Positions 46,242-57,130 of a stretch of 64,000 bases of DNA are shown here, piece after piece. The stretch is taken from NCBI GenBank assembly GCA_963082975.1, contig OY720350.1:19562910-19626909 (forward strand), read 5' to 3'. The first letter of the stretch is position 1, and each line of letters opens with the position of its first letter. The notes under the pieces were generated by a model. The model was not told the DNA's origin. It ran no database searches and saw nothing but the letters and a program-made list of their open reading frames with translations. Origin of the DNA: Labia minor. Taxonomy: Eukaryota; Arthropoda; Insecta; Dermaptera; Spongiphoridae. Made by a program: the position numbers and the translations under genes.

Positions 46242-46990
46242 GAAAGAAAATATAATATTTAGAAAAATTTAAATAAAATTGACTCAAATGGAATTTTAAT
46301 TTTTTTTTTTTCTTAATTTTCCTAAACAATTTAATATATTTTATTTATTTATTTATTTTTAATTTAATTAATGTTTAAAGATAGAAAGAATAAAAAATTT
46401 TAGTTATTGATTTTTTAATACGCGTACTTAATAATCAGTGATAAATTCTGAAGGCCAGCGAATAAGATGCTTATTTCAATATTAACCAAATGCATTGGTA
46501 TATATTTATATGTAGGAAATGCGTCACAGTTCTTAGAGATTACTTATACATAGATGCCTAATTAACACTAATAACCATATTTATGTCATAATAGAGTGGT
46601 ATTTTGCTATTCATCACTAGAAATTATGGTTTAGAATAGATTGTATAATTTTAGTATTTCAAAAAGGGTAATAACCTTTCAATTAACTCTATTTACTTAC
46701 AATTATTTCATAGCCACTAATCATCGAAAATTGATCAAATTTTTCTTATATAAAATTTATTAATTCAACAAATTTAATTGAATTTATATTGATAGTTTAT
46801 CACTTAACGAAAATTAAATTAAAAATCAATACAAAGGAATGTAAATAAATATACTTAAATGTTTTTAGAATTATGTTTAAAATAATGAATTATAACTCTC
46901 CCTCTCTCTCACACACACACAGTTATACTTAACTTAAGTCTCCACCTCCAAAACAAACTGCATGGAGATTGTGAAAGCCTCTCTAAAATG
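46242..46990. other. A+T-rich spacer with CT/CA run near 46897-46921
   Basis: Nothing gene-like was seen. Confidence 0.5.
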
Positions 46991-46994
46991 TAGT

Positions 46995-47545
46995 TTAATT
47001 ATTAACAACAGTCCTAGAGAACAAGTCCCAAGTTTCAATTTCTTGGATTTCTAACCAAGGCAGTCTTAGAGAGGAAGTAAAAACGCAAACGACCAAAGGA
47101 GCGAAAGTGTCTGGATGCCTACACAATTTTATATGAAAGGACAAGTTTATGACTTCAGAAAGTAAGCTGCGAATCTACAAAACCTATGTTAGACCAATAG
47201 TCACTTATGGGGATGAGTCAAGAGCAGATACAACTGTCACAAAACAATTACTCCGAACAACCGAGATGAAGATTATGAGGGCTATTCATGCCAAAACACT
47301 GTATGATAGGATGCGCAGTGAACTCTAGGACATAATCGGATGGGTGGACATGAAAAGGAAATACTGGGCCGCTTACGTGGACAGAATGGAAGATGTCAAA
47401 CTCTCCAAAATTGTAGCTACCAATCGAGGAAGACCTAAGAAAAGATGGAAGGAGAGATATCATCCCAAAGTCTGAGACATGGGAAAGGAAAAGAAAGATA
47501 TTGGTTGAACAGGTGCAACGGAAGAGGAAGAAAGAGAAAAATTAT
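46995..47545 (+). mobile_element. Second type of non-LTR retrotransposon tail (Jockey-like RT C-terminus)
   Basis: Reads KVSGCLHNFI, stop, KDKFMTSESKLRIYKTYVRP, IVTYGDESRADTTVTKQLLR, TTEMKIMRAI, then after a stop KRKYWAAYVDRMEDVKLSKI and RGRPKKRWKE. This order (thumb-region IYKT-VRPI-TY-E-RADT, then GRP-KRW) is the C-terminal part of a common insect endonuclease-reverse transcriptase family distinct from the other four tails here. Stops at several points; a purine-rich tail follows. Confidence 0.8.
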
Positions 47546-47575
47546 ATATTTTTATACTGCTATACTTAATAAAAA

Positions 47576-48120
47576 AGCTGGAGTGTCTCCACTCGACTAT
47601 CTCGCAAATTTGAATTAACATATATTATATTTAAATTATATTTAATTAATTATAAATTATATATTAAAATTAATAAATAATATTTATTAAACCAGCGCAT
47701 GTTTGGCTCTTTGTTGATGTGTGATGTGTTGGCGCGTGATTTGCAGCGTTAAAAAATGAATTCCGGTACTTTCAGCGATTTAATCAAGCTGAAATTCTAT
47801 ATATAGCAGTTTTATACAATTTTTAATCATGTGAAAAATTATCAAACATATATCTTTATTTTTACGGTCACTTTAGAGGAAAAAAAATCAAAACGTTTTG
47901 GGTAATGAGCCTCTTCCGGTTGAGCTACATTTCTCAAAAGTTGATCGAAAACTACGAATTTTGAATAATTCCCGTATACCAAATTTCATGATTCTAGCTC
48001 AAACGATTTTTGCGTAATCTTGCCTACAAACATACACACATAACCACAAACACAGACAGACATTTTTCTCAACCTTAGTGAAAATGATTCAGGAACCTTC
48101 AAAACGTATAAAAACAACAA
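47576..48120 (-). mobile_element. Repeat family F1, copy D, 5'-truncated
   Basis: The hairpin end AGCTGGAGTGTCTCCACTCG at 47576 and the inset ACTATCTCGC are intact. Homology continues through TTCAGGAACCTTCAAAACG and stops at about 48120 before the ACTATCTC terminal stem, which is lost. The CACAC tract is short (about 48030-48055). Confidence 0.75.
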
Positions 48121-48374
48121 AATAAAATTTGAAAAATAAGATTTAAATATAACTTATTTATTATACTTTTGTTAATTTATAATGATTATATTTATATTGT
48201 ACATACTAGTATATAGACTTAATTTCACAGAAAATAGCCTTAGTGATACGAACAATTAATAGTACGTATAAAAATATTATTACTATATTAAGTATCAATA
48301 AAATTCAATTTTAATAAATATCATAACTTCATAGATTTTTGAAAAATCTTGATTTTTTTTGAGTTCATTTAAAA

Positions 48375-48645
48375 CAGTGGTTCCCAAGATGATTTGGCCA
48401 AGCGCCCCCATTCCAGAAAAAATATTTATTCAGAGCCCTCTGGGAATTAACTTTTTTTTAATTTTAATAACAATTATACAGAAAGATAAATGTATATATT
48501 CGCAAAATATTATAAATGAAGATGTAAATTATAAACTTTGAAATTATGTATTTATTTATTGATCTCAGAATAGTAAAGTAATTTCCCTAAATTTTCCTGT
48601 GGCCATCACCCCTGGATCGCTGCAGCATCCACGAGGGAATCACTG
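48375..48645. mobile_element. hAT-type MITE with perfect 8-bp target duplication
   Basis: Ends CAGTGGTTCCCAA and AGGGAATCACTG, flanked by ATTTAAAA at 48367-48374 and 48646-48653. It lies about 210 bases beyond the stop codon of the gustatory receptor gene. Non-coding. Confidence 0.9.
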
Positions 48646-48853
48646 ATTTAAAATATATTCAGAGTTAAAACAAACTCTAACGAATTTTTGAAATTATAGA
48701 AAATATTAAAATTTAAAAAAGATCTTTTTAAAAAATGTAAAAAATTGATAGACTGTTCTTTAAATTAAAATTATATTGATTATTAATATAAAAAAATTAA
48801 ATAATTAAATATATAATATTTGTTATAAATACACATTTTTTTATTTTATAATA

Positions 48854-49024
48854 TTACGAATTTATTGTTTTATTAGTTCCGAATATATCTGGCAAAGTAA
48901 TATTTTTTGTAAAATTCATTAGAATCATAGTTTTTGCTAATATGTATTGTTTAAAATAAAAATTGTATCCATAATTGAAAGCAATAATTAAAATGAAAAC
49001 ATAGATTATCAATGAGATGAGTAT
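48854..49024 (-). CDS. Gustatory receptor gene, exon 3 (C-terminus)
   Basis: An excellent acceptor (TTTTCTTTTATTTGCAG, ending at 49025) opens a phase-0 exon of 56 codons plus TAA. It begins ILISLIIYVFILIIAFNYGY, the seventh membrane helix of the receptor. In most insect gustatory receptors this helix holds the signature TYhhhhhQF; here the aligned stretch reads IYVFILIIAF, so the signature is degenerate. The last 39 residues form an unusually long C-terminal tail (YNFYFKQYILAKT onwards). AATAAA on the minus strand at 48840-48845 could be a polyadenylation signal, though it is only about nine bases past the stop. Confidence 0.72.
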   Translation of the reverse strand: MLISLIIYVFILIIAFNYGYNFYFKQYILAKTMILMNFTKNITLPDIFGTNKTINS

Positions 49025-49099
49025 CTGCAAATAAAAGAAAACTCTAAATATTTATTCATTTTAAAAATAAATACTAGTGATATTATTTTTAATACACAC

Positions 49100-49258
49100 G
49101 ATGAAAAATGTATTTTTCGTTGGATATTTCATGCTGAAAATTTGAAGATCTGGTGGGCGTACAATTATTTGCACTAGCCACATTTGTATTAAATTTTGTG
49201 TTGAAGAGTCCAATTCAATTAAAGAGATTTGACGTATTTTATCCACAAGATGATTTAC
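49100..49258 (-). CDS. Gustatory receptor gene, exon 2
   Basis: The acceptor TTTATTTATTTTTAAG (to 49259) opens a 53-codon phase-0 exon, VNHLVDKIRQISLIELDSST then QNLIQMWLVQIIVRPPDLQI, FSMKYPTKNTFFI. It ends at GTGTGT (49099 downward), a usable though not strong donor. This is the intracellular loop and the start of the last helix region, where family members read (L/F)..QL....P.F.A.GFF.ID..LL. Joined to exon 3, the distance from this block to the end of helix 7 is the same as in typical receptors. The intron to exon 3 is 75 bases. Confidence 0.75.
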
Positions 49259-50200
49259 CTTAAAAATAAATAAAATTAGATACCTATAAAATACATAATA
49301 TTCACAATAATAAGAAGAAGAAGTTAAAAATTGAAATTAAATTATTTCAGAATAATTTTATTTATTTATTTAATATAAATTTTCTGAATTTTTATAGAAA
49401 AATGGAATATTAGGGAGCAATATGATGGCAACAAAAGTACTATTTAAAAAAATTAAAAAAAATTATTATTAATCTTATATTATATATAAGATATATTATT
49501 ATTATTATTATATTATTATTATATTCTAGAAAGTGTATTAATTACAAAAACGAAGTGGAAAAAGAAATTTTATATAATTAAAAATGAATAATGAATTAAT
49601 ATCAAGAGAATATTTATTCATTTCAAAATTTGAAAAGGAAAAAATAGATAAAAAAAAAATAAGCAAATATCTAATATATTCATGACCTGTAAATAGACCT
49701 ATTGTAGCCTTATTTGTATAAAAAAAAAATTTAAAATGGACAAGATTTAAATAAATTTTTATAAAAATTAATTTAAAATATATTATACTCTCTAGTTTCT
49801 ATATATTTTAAATTTATACATTGAATTGTCCTTAACCCAAAAGAATAAATTGTAATTTCCTTAAGAGTGCTTTAATAAATGTCTATTTAACTTCGAAATG
49901 CATTATTTAGTAAGGTAACATGTAAATAGATGAAAAACCATATTAGGAATATTGTAAGCAATCCCCTGGCATTTGGTATGGCATACTACACCTATCAGAA
50001 TTTCAGAGATCGATATCAGTTATTTCGATATTATATTAAAAAAAAAAAACTTGATAATGATTATATACTGATTATTGCCGTTTAGGGAAAAGCATATTGA
50101 ACTTTAAATAATTACAATGTAAGAAATTTGATATAATAATGAGTAAAATGTTGCCAGAGATAGAAACCTGGATTAACTCTATAAAATTTATATAATAACA
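49259..50200. other. Part of gustatory receptor intron 1, A+T-rich
   Basis: Intronic A+T-rich sequence between exon 2 and the Helitron-like element. Contains an ATT triplet run at about 49495-49530. No further exon was seen. Confidence 0.55.
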
Positions 50201-51877
50201 TCTTATATATAAAATTCTCGTGTCACAAAACTTTGAAATGATACTCCTCCGAAACGGCTGGACCGATTCTTATGAAATTTTTTATGCATATTCAGTAGGT
50301 CTTAGGGCATGTCAGACTTCTTTTATTAAACCGCTAATTGGTAAGGTGTGTCCAGGGGGTGGAATTTAAATAAAAATAGTTTAGTTACAATGCTAGATCA
50401 TAGAGGCACTGGTGGCGATAATTGGACATCTATATAAATCATAATAGGAGACTTGCAAACAAGAATGGTTTCTGGTTTAGTCAACTAGGGCGTCATCTTA
50501 TGACTTTGCACCCTCAGTTCGAAACTCGCAAAGACACATTTTTTTTTAAGAATTATATATTTTTTTTACAAATTCATTAATTTTTATTATTTTAGTATTT
50601 TATTAAATTATTTTATTTTATTAAATTAATTTTTTTTTTTATTAAATTAATAATTATGTCAATTAATTTTTTGTGCATAAATAAACATTTATAAAAAACT
50701 ATATGATTAATTGAAATATTGTAAATATTAGAAAAATAAAAATAAAAATATAAATATTAAAAACATCTTTTTTATTGTATACTTTGCGCTGCTAAATGAC
50801 AACATGTTTATATAAAATTTTTAAAAATTAATTTCTGTGGTTATTGATTAGATATTATTAAAATTTTTCTCTATGAACAGAAATGAAAAATTCTAAAGTC
50901 ACTTTTGGATTCTAGAGGACATGAAACGCGAATATACACAAAAAAATTTAAATTCTGAGCAATGTGCAGATAAAAATCTTTTTATATATCTATTGATATT
51001 TACAATATCTCAATTGATCTTATTGGCCTTTTAAACTTTGAAAACATTCACATTACGGCTATAATTTAATACTATTAATTTTTAAGATTATGTGAGTAAA
51101 TTATTTTAATTAAGAAAATTTGATCTCATAATTGGATTTTCACGTAAGATTTTAATATATAATATATTTTTTAATATTATTTTTATAGTAGTTTAGTGTT
51201 ATGCTAATTTTATATTTTATTTTTATTTTGTTTACTTTGATTTTTTTTAAATAAATTAATAACATTTAAAGTAGCATAAAAAAATTAATCGAGGCAGGAA
51301 AATTGATGGGGTTTGAAATTAATAGTGATAAGACAAAATAATTAGTATCAGAGAGAATAATATTTGCAAAGAATTTAAATCGAGGTTGCAATCTGGAAAT
51401 TATTATCAAAGGGGATCAAAATTATTAAATTATTAATTGTATTATATGGGTGGGAGGCATGGTCTATAACCCTGGGAGATGAGAATAGATTCAGTGTATT
51501 TGAGAATAGGATTCTTCCCAGCATTTATGGGCCTAAGAAAGATGAGGACACCGGGGAATAGCGGAGACTGCATAACAAGGAATTGCATGACCTCTATGCA
51601 TCTCTAGATATAGGTCATAAAATAGAGAAGGCTGGGATCGGCAGGGCACATGGCTAGAATGGGAGAGGAAAAATATATTGGTGGGGAGTTCGATTGGAAA
51701 ACGTCCGTTTGGAAGACCAATTGTGAACAAGGTGGACAATGTAGGAAGGAACGTGAGAGAGTTGGGACAGGGTAGGAGTTAGATGGTTATAGCTCAGAAT
51801 AGGGACACTGGGAGGGGTACAGGGGGCGGAGCCCCCGTCTAGGTGTGGACAGCGCCGAAGGCACTCGGAGCAGCTAG
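50201..51877 (+). mobile_element. Putative non-autonomous Helitron carrying retrotransposon sequence
   Basis: Starts TCTTATATATAAAATTCTCG after an A (50200) and ends CTAG (51874-51877) before a T, the 5'-TC...CTRR-3' ends and A/T target expected of Helitrons. The 5' 150 bases (ACTCCTCCGAAACGGCTGGA and following) resemble a widespread insect repeat. Near the 3' end GGGGGC-GGA-GCCCCC forms a perfect hairpin about 45 bases before the terminus, with a weaker CCGA/TCGG pairing closer in. No Rep/helicase coding sequence. The last quarter contains the RT tail listed separately. It lies in intron 1 of the receptor gene, opposite strand. Confidence 0.5.
51285..51810 (+). mobile_element. Non-LTR retrotransposon fragment inside the Helitron-like element
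   Basis: Begins in the RT thumb region (EAGKLMGFEINSDKTK), then across frames AWSITLGDENRFSVFENRIL, YGPKKDEDTGE, stop, RRLHNKELHDLYASLDIG and the GRP/W-containing tail, to about 51810. It belongs to the same family as the copies at 16026, 42781 and 60001. Homology ends at GGGACACTGG, about 65 bases before the Helitron-like 3' end. Inactive. Confidence 0.75.
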
Positions 51878-52054
51878 TATATATATATATATTTGGAATA
51901 TAAATCAAGAATTAAATAATATATATTATTTATTTTGAAAATATGGATATATTATTGATCTATTTGTTTATTCCTAAATTATAAATAAATAATATAATTA
52001 AATAAATCGAAACAATATTTATTATTGCTATTTAAAATACATTTTGTATATATA

Positions 52055-52889
52055 CAAGGACGGGTCAATGTTAATAATCTGTGGCGACCATTTTGTTTTG
52101 GAGGCATCTATCAAATCTGTTTTTTCTGATTCACAGTCACTGATGCCAAATCACCATGGCAAGTTACACAGTTGAGCGGCATATGCAAATGATAAAAATT
52201 TATTATCAAAATAAGTGTTCGTTAGTGCGAACGTTGCACGCTTGCGCCCATTTTACGGCAGACGCGGTGGCCCTTCAAAGTCTACTCTCCAACGATTGAT
52301 GACCAAATTTGAGACGACCGGTTCAGTAAACAACCAATCGACACCTTAACGGAACACCAGATCGGCCGAGAACATCGAGAGTGTTGAGAAGACTCCGAGG
52401 CAGTCGATTTCTCGCCGTGCACAAGAACTCGGCCTTTCGCAGACTTTGGAGAATTTTCTGTCGGGACTTGGGCCTGCATCCGTACAAGCTCCAACTGACA
52501 CAATGGACATTCTGCATGAACGGTTTGAGGGTAGGGTTATCACTCGCAGAGGTGACGTGAATTGGCCACCCAAGATCGTGTGATTTGACTCCGCTAGACA
52601 TTTTCATGTGGGGTTTTTTGAAGTGGCAGATCTATACCAATAAGCCACAATCGACCCTTGCCCTAAAAGTCAACATAACGCAGGCCATCGATCAGATACA
52701 GCCGGATCTATGCAGAGAGTCATTAAAAATTGAACCTCTCGGATTCGTGCCACCATACGAAGCCGCGGCGGACATTTGGACGATGCCATATTCCATGCAT
52801 AATGGAATAAATGGGCCTTTCAAATAAAAAATAAATTATATCTCACACACATCTTGTTTTATTCAATTTTATCATCGACCCGTCCTTGT
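52055..52889 (+). mobile_element. Mariner-like (DLTPLD-type) element with terminal repeats, internally deleted
   Basis: Terminal repeats CAAGGACGGGTC (52055-52066) and GACCCGTCCTTG (52877-52888) bound 835 bases. An ATG at 52156 begins MASYTVERHMQMIKIYYQNK, the N-terminus of the same general family as the remnant at 1-563. The frame stops after 48 codons and continues in other frames (RRDLGLHPYKLQLTQ equivalent near 52460-52500). It then jumps past the first two catalytic aspartates to GRVITRRGDVNWPP and, after a +1 shift, SCDLTPLDIFMWGFLKWQIY with the third. Inserted in intron 1 of the gustatory receptor, opposite strand. Confidence 0.85.
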
Positions 52890-53038
52890 TGAAAGACCCG
52901 TTATAAGCAATGTGCTTATTGTAATTGTAAAATGTATCCTAAACCCCACAAGACAAGAAAATAGAAATCTTACTAAATATAAATAAAATAAATAAAGAAA
53001 TAATTAAATAAATAAACCTAAACAAAGAATGCACTCAC

Positions 53039-53860
53039 CTCATTTTTCAATTTTTTTATAATATAAGAGACTACATATAAAAAACAAACACAATTAAAGA
53101 CTTCCACTATATTTTTAATAGAGGATTGATATAAAAAACAACTGATATTGATTAATGCTTCCATTATAAGAGAAAATGAAATAAACGAAATTGCATGTCC
53201 AAAATATTCAGAAAAATAATCTAAAATTTGACAAAGAAGAAAGAAATTGTATCGCGCCTTTTCAAAATAGTGAATATTATTTTTTTTAGCATTGATAATC
53301 GTATACCATATAATATTATAATCGTGAAAACGTGAAATAATATTAAAACAAAAGAAAAAATATAGATGAACGTAGATTTGATGAAAATTATAGGAGAAAA
53401 TTAAAACAAAAGTATCATAAATAAATGTTGATGTAGAATGATATTTTCGGTTATGAAAAATTTCAAATAAAAGTGTTAATAAGGTATAAAATATGGTAAG
53501 GAACATCCAAAAATAGCCATCATTCCAAAAACCCCTTTTGACATTAAACTGATAAAGGCTAAATAAATTTTCATCATATTCTTCAAAAATATCAATGAAT
53601 TTTTTAAATGATTTTGAAAATATTAATGGAAAAATTGTAAAATAAATTGTTCGGATTAAAAATAGGGCATTGCCTCCGAAAAGCCATGCAATAAAATCCC
53701 GTGGTAATGATTGTAAAATGATTATTAAAAAACCAAGGAAGACACTCCATAGAAAAGAGCAACTAAAAAAACGAAATTCAAATTTATTATTTAATGGAAA
53801 TACTCCTAAAAAACGTATAATAGTCACCAAAGGTTTAATTGTCAACTTAATGGAACGCAT
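53039..53860 (-). CDS. Insect gustatory receptor (Gr family), exon 1 of 3
   Basis: The three-exon gene (53860-53039, 49258-49100, 49024-48854) encodes 383 residues, the normal length for insect gustatory receptors, which are seven-helix ligand-gated cation channel subunits with a cytoplasmic N-terminus on chemosensory neuron membranes. Exon 1 gives residues 1-274. KPLVTIIRFLGVFPLNN (9-25) is the family's N-terminal signature, followed by hydrophobic segments at about 31-49, 58-79, 115-135, 146-175, about 215-240 and 255-270. The frame runs on to a stop at 53018, but AATGAG followed by GTGAGT at 53038 is a strong phase-0 donor, and only splicing there restores the conserved C-terminus found in exons 2 and 3. 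The start is the first in-frame ATG before the signature. Intron 1 (3.78 kb) is swollen by two transposon insertions. No disabling mutation is visible; the ligand cannot be inferred. Confidence 0.85.
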
Positions 53861-54410
53861 GTTGGACTGTTAAGAAATCAATAAATAATAGTATAATATT
53901 TGAAAAATAATGAACAATTTTAATTTTGTTAATTGATCTTATACTTATATAAAATATTATATAAGAAACCATTTAGTATAATTACAATTAACTAACAATT
54001 CACTTCATTTAATTTAAACAAGATACTATTACTACTACTAATATTAGTTATTTAGTAAAATTTTAACGTTTTTAAAGATATAATTTAAAATAAAAATTTT
54101 TAAACTTGGTTTCATTCAAAAATTCTTTTCCAATCATTTTTATATTTGTTTTTATTTTATTTTAATGTTTACGCATTTATTCATGAATTTATTATATTAA
54201 ATAATAACTTTTGTGCAATCAGGATTGGGGGGGGGGGGGTTGAAACTTCGTCTCAAGTTTAATCATAAGATATGCATTAACAAACTTTTATAAATTATAA
54301 TTATTTCTATTCAATTTTATTAATTCTCCATTTAGGTATATTACTCTATTATTTCTAGATGCATAGAGATAATGCAATTTTTGACACTTTTGATACAATC
54401 ACCTTTGTTT
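53861..54410. other. Upstream region of the gustatory receptor gene
   Basis: A+T-rich sequence with a G run at about 54229-54240. TA-rich words are too common to assign a TATA box. No regulatory site could be supported. Confidence 0.4.
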
Positions 54411-54411
54411 T

Positions 54412-55170
54412 AAAATTTTTTTTTTTTGCTTTATTTTTCAACATAATCTCCATCAACACTGATACATTTCTCATAACGGTGTTCTAATTTAGTTATGCCA
54501 GTTTTAAACGTAGATTCGTTAAGATCCTCAAAATACTGATTTACAGCTTGTTTGAACTGTTTTTTATTTTCAGGAATGTAGTGGTGGACCCGAGTCTCAT
54601 CAACAGTTATGAATCGACGAAAAAATTCGTTTGGATTACGCCTATACAGGGCCATATTGTCGGTAGAAATGGTTTTTCGAAGCAGTTTTTGGTCTAACGT
54701 TATCAAACGCGGTACCCACCTTACACACAGCTTTTCCATGTTCAAATGGTTGTGCAAAATATTTCGCACACGTTCAGCTGACATCGTACAGGTCTCAGCT
54801 ATCTCATGCACTTTCAACCTGCGGTCTTCCAACACTATTTTATGAATTTTCTAAATCATTTCTGAAGTTGAGACCTCAACGGGCCGTCCTAATTGAGGCT
54901 CGTCAGAGGTGCTCACACGACCCATTTTAAATTCAGAAATGGTGTAAAACCTTTCAAATAGAAGTATTTGATGACACCACGTTTTTCCAATTTTTCCATT
55001 TTCACGGAAACAACGGAAGCGTCTTGCGCAATGTGCTCTCAAAAGCAAACTAACGTAGCGATTGGACTGAAACTGTACAGACAAGCTCGGTAGGAAGGAT
55101 ACTGTAGGACGCCGCTCCAAAAGTAGACCTAGTTTCTTGGTCAGGCCGGAAACTTTTCACCCCACCCTCG
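54412..55170 (-). mobile_element. Internally deleted mariner; near-continuous transposase N-terminal half
   Basis: On the minus strand: STSDEPQLGRPVEVSTSEMI, a stop, then KIHKIVLEDRRLKVHEIAET and the second helix-turn-helix (SAERVRNILHNHLNMEKLCV), RWVPRLITLDQ, then NPNEFFRRFITVDETRVHHY with the first catalytic aspartate. After KKQFKQ the frame jumps to YFEDLNESTFKTGITKLEHR and ends GDYVEK. The middle third with the second and third aspartates is deleted. The outer end at 55170 (AACTTTTCACCCCACCCTCG) matches the MITE at 24627; the opposite terminal repeat is missing. It is the closest relative in the window of that MITE's parent. Confidence 0.9.
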
Positions 55171-55990
55171 TATTTAGTCTATTCCTATCACAAAAAAAAA
55201 TTATATAATTTATTTCATCTATACTATAAATTTTATACACAATTTTAAATAATATACATTAATAGATACAATTAAAGTTAATTTATAATATGAAATAAAA
55301 TAAACAATAGTTTAATCTTTTAATAAAATCCCACCGTTTTTTTTTTACTGTGATAATTACTCTAAAATCATGATAAACAATCTCCTTACTCTCTAATTAC
55401 TTGATACGATGATCATTTAATTTGAGTCTATATATCTTACAAATGAGAAGCGTTTCTATTATAAACTTATTATAGGACGAGAAAATACGTTTTTATTCTT
55501 TATTTTTCTATATCATCTTTTCTAATCAATGATTCGATTATATTCCTGTTTACTACGATCAGAGTCACGAACCTGCAGATAAATAAAACCATTGATTATA
55601 TTTTCCGATGAGTAATCAGGTTGCAAAAGCTGCCAGCACCAATAAAGTCAGGTAAATCGAACTTAAAAATTGATCAACCTAAGGAATATATGCTGCCAAT
55701 TGTTTTCTAACGATAGATAATCACTATAATTATAATTTGTTTTATTATTACATACATTTAGTTTTAATTGATTGGAACAATTAAAAGTAATTTATAAACG
55801 TTTAAGTGATTTAATTTATGCTATATATATTAATCAAGGTTAATTTATACTCACTTATGTAAATTTTTCAAATTAATTTCAAATACTTAAATATTTTTAT
55901 GAAAATATTTAAGACATTTTCAACACCAAATTTTAGTGATAATGATAGTTTAAAAATATTCATTTATTTAAAATAAATATTATTTAAATT
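55171..55990. other. Spacer with mixed-composition patch 55540-55700
   Basis: The patch contains a GTTTAC forkhead-type word and several unique words but no frame. The rest is A+T-rich. Confidence 0.35.
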
Positions 55991-56595
55991 AGCTGGAGTG
56001 TCTCCACTCGACTATCTCGCAATTTGAATTGGATTAAATAACATAATATATTATATTTAAATTAAATTTAATTAATTATAAATTATAAATAATAAATATT
56101 AAACCAGCGCATGTTTGGCTTTTTATTGATGGCACCATGGCACGTGTTGGCGCGTGAGATTTGCAGTGTTAAAAAATTAATTCTGGTACTTTCAGCAATT
56201 CAATCAAGCTGAAATTCTATATATAGCAGTTTTATACAATTATTAATCATGTGAAAAATTATCAAACATATATTTTTATTTTTACGGTCACTTTAGAGGA
56301 AAAAAAATCAAAACGTTGTAAGTAATGACCCTCTTCCGGTTGAGCTACATTTCTCAAAAGTTGATAGAAAACTATGAATTTTGAATAATGTTCATGTACC
56401 AAATTTCATCATTCTAGCTCAAACCGTTTTTGCGTAATCTTGTCTACATACATACACACACACATACACACACACACACAGACATTTTTCTCAACCTTAG
56501 TGAAAATGATTCAGGAACCTTCAAAACGTATAAAAACATCAAAATCTCAACATCGAAAATTTTCATGATCGCAATACTATCTCTGGCGAGATAGT
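55991..56595 (-). mobile_element. Repeat family F1, copy E, full length
   Basis: Both ends are intact: AGCTGGAGTGTCTCCACTCG at 55991 with the inset ACTATCTCGC, and ACTATCTCTGGCGAGATAGT ending at 56595. The CACA tract is short (about 56454-56480). The spaced motif AAATTTCAT-N13-ACCGTT is perfect at 56401-56428. With copy A this defines the unit length of the family at 600-670 bases depending on the microsatellite. Confidence 0.8.
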
Positions 56596-56764
56596 AAAAA
56601 GAGTAAATTATTATCAATTACAATTATAAATATAAAAATTGATTAAAAATTAAAAGTTTTATTATGTTAATAAAATTCTTATTCAATATTAAAAATTTAA
56701 TTTATTTGTTAATATTATATAAATTTTTATTTTATTTTGAAAAACATTTGTCTTTGATCTAGGA

Positions 56765-57120
56765 CAGTGATTCTCAACCCCTTTGCCGCGGCACTTTTGT
56801 GTGCCGCGAGATTATCAAAATGGGCCGCCAAATTTTACAAATGTATTTTTCAATATAGTTCTAAAAAAAAGTAAAAATGTTTTTGCGATCAGGCTCTTAA
56901 ACTTTTCCAACATTTTTGTCAATTTTATCAATATGGTTTTAACAAAAAAGGTAAAATGTTTTTGCGCTCAGGTTCTTAAACATTTTCGACTTTTTTCAAT
57001 TTTTTAAATATTGTATATTAAATAAGTAAATAACTTTTATACCTATCTTTTTCTTTGTGAGCCGCCAAATTTTTAACACGAAAAAGTGTGCCACGGTAAA
57101 AAAAAGGGTGAGAATCACTG
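56765..57120. mobile_element. hAT-type MITE with an apparent 10-bp flanking duplication
   Basis: Ends CAGTGATTCTCAACCC and GGGTGAGAATCACTG are perfect 15-base inverted repeats apart from the final base. TGATCTAGGA flanks both sides (56755-56764, 57121-57130). Inside, a unit containing TCAATATGGTT and GTTTTTGCG(A/C)TCAGG is repeated, and GCCGCGGC-type hairpins sit near the left end. Non-coding. Confidence 0.85.
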
Positions 57121-57130
57121 TGATCTAGGA

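Noticed and set aside
52282-52607. Three overlapping minus-strand frames of 73-94 codons
   Set aside because: They are antisense to the mariner-like transposase remnant at 52055-52889.
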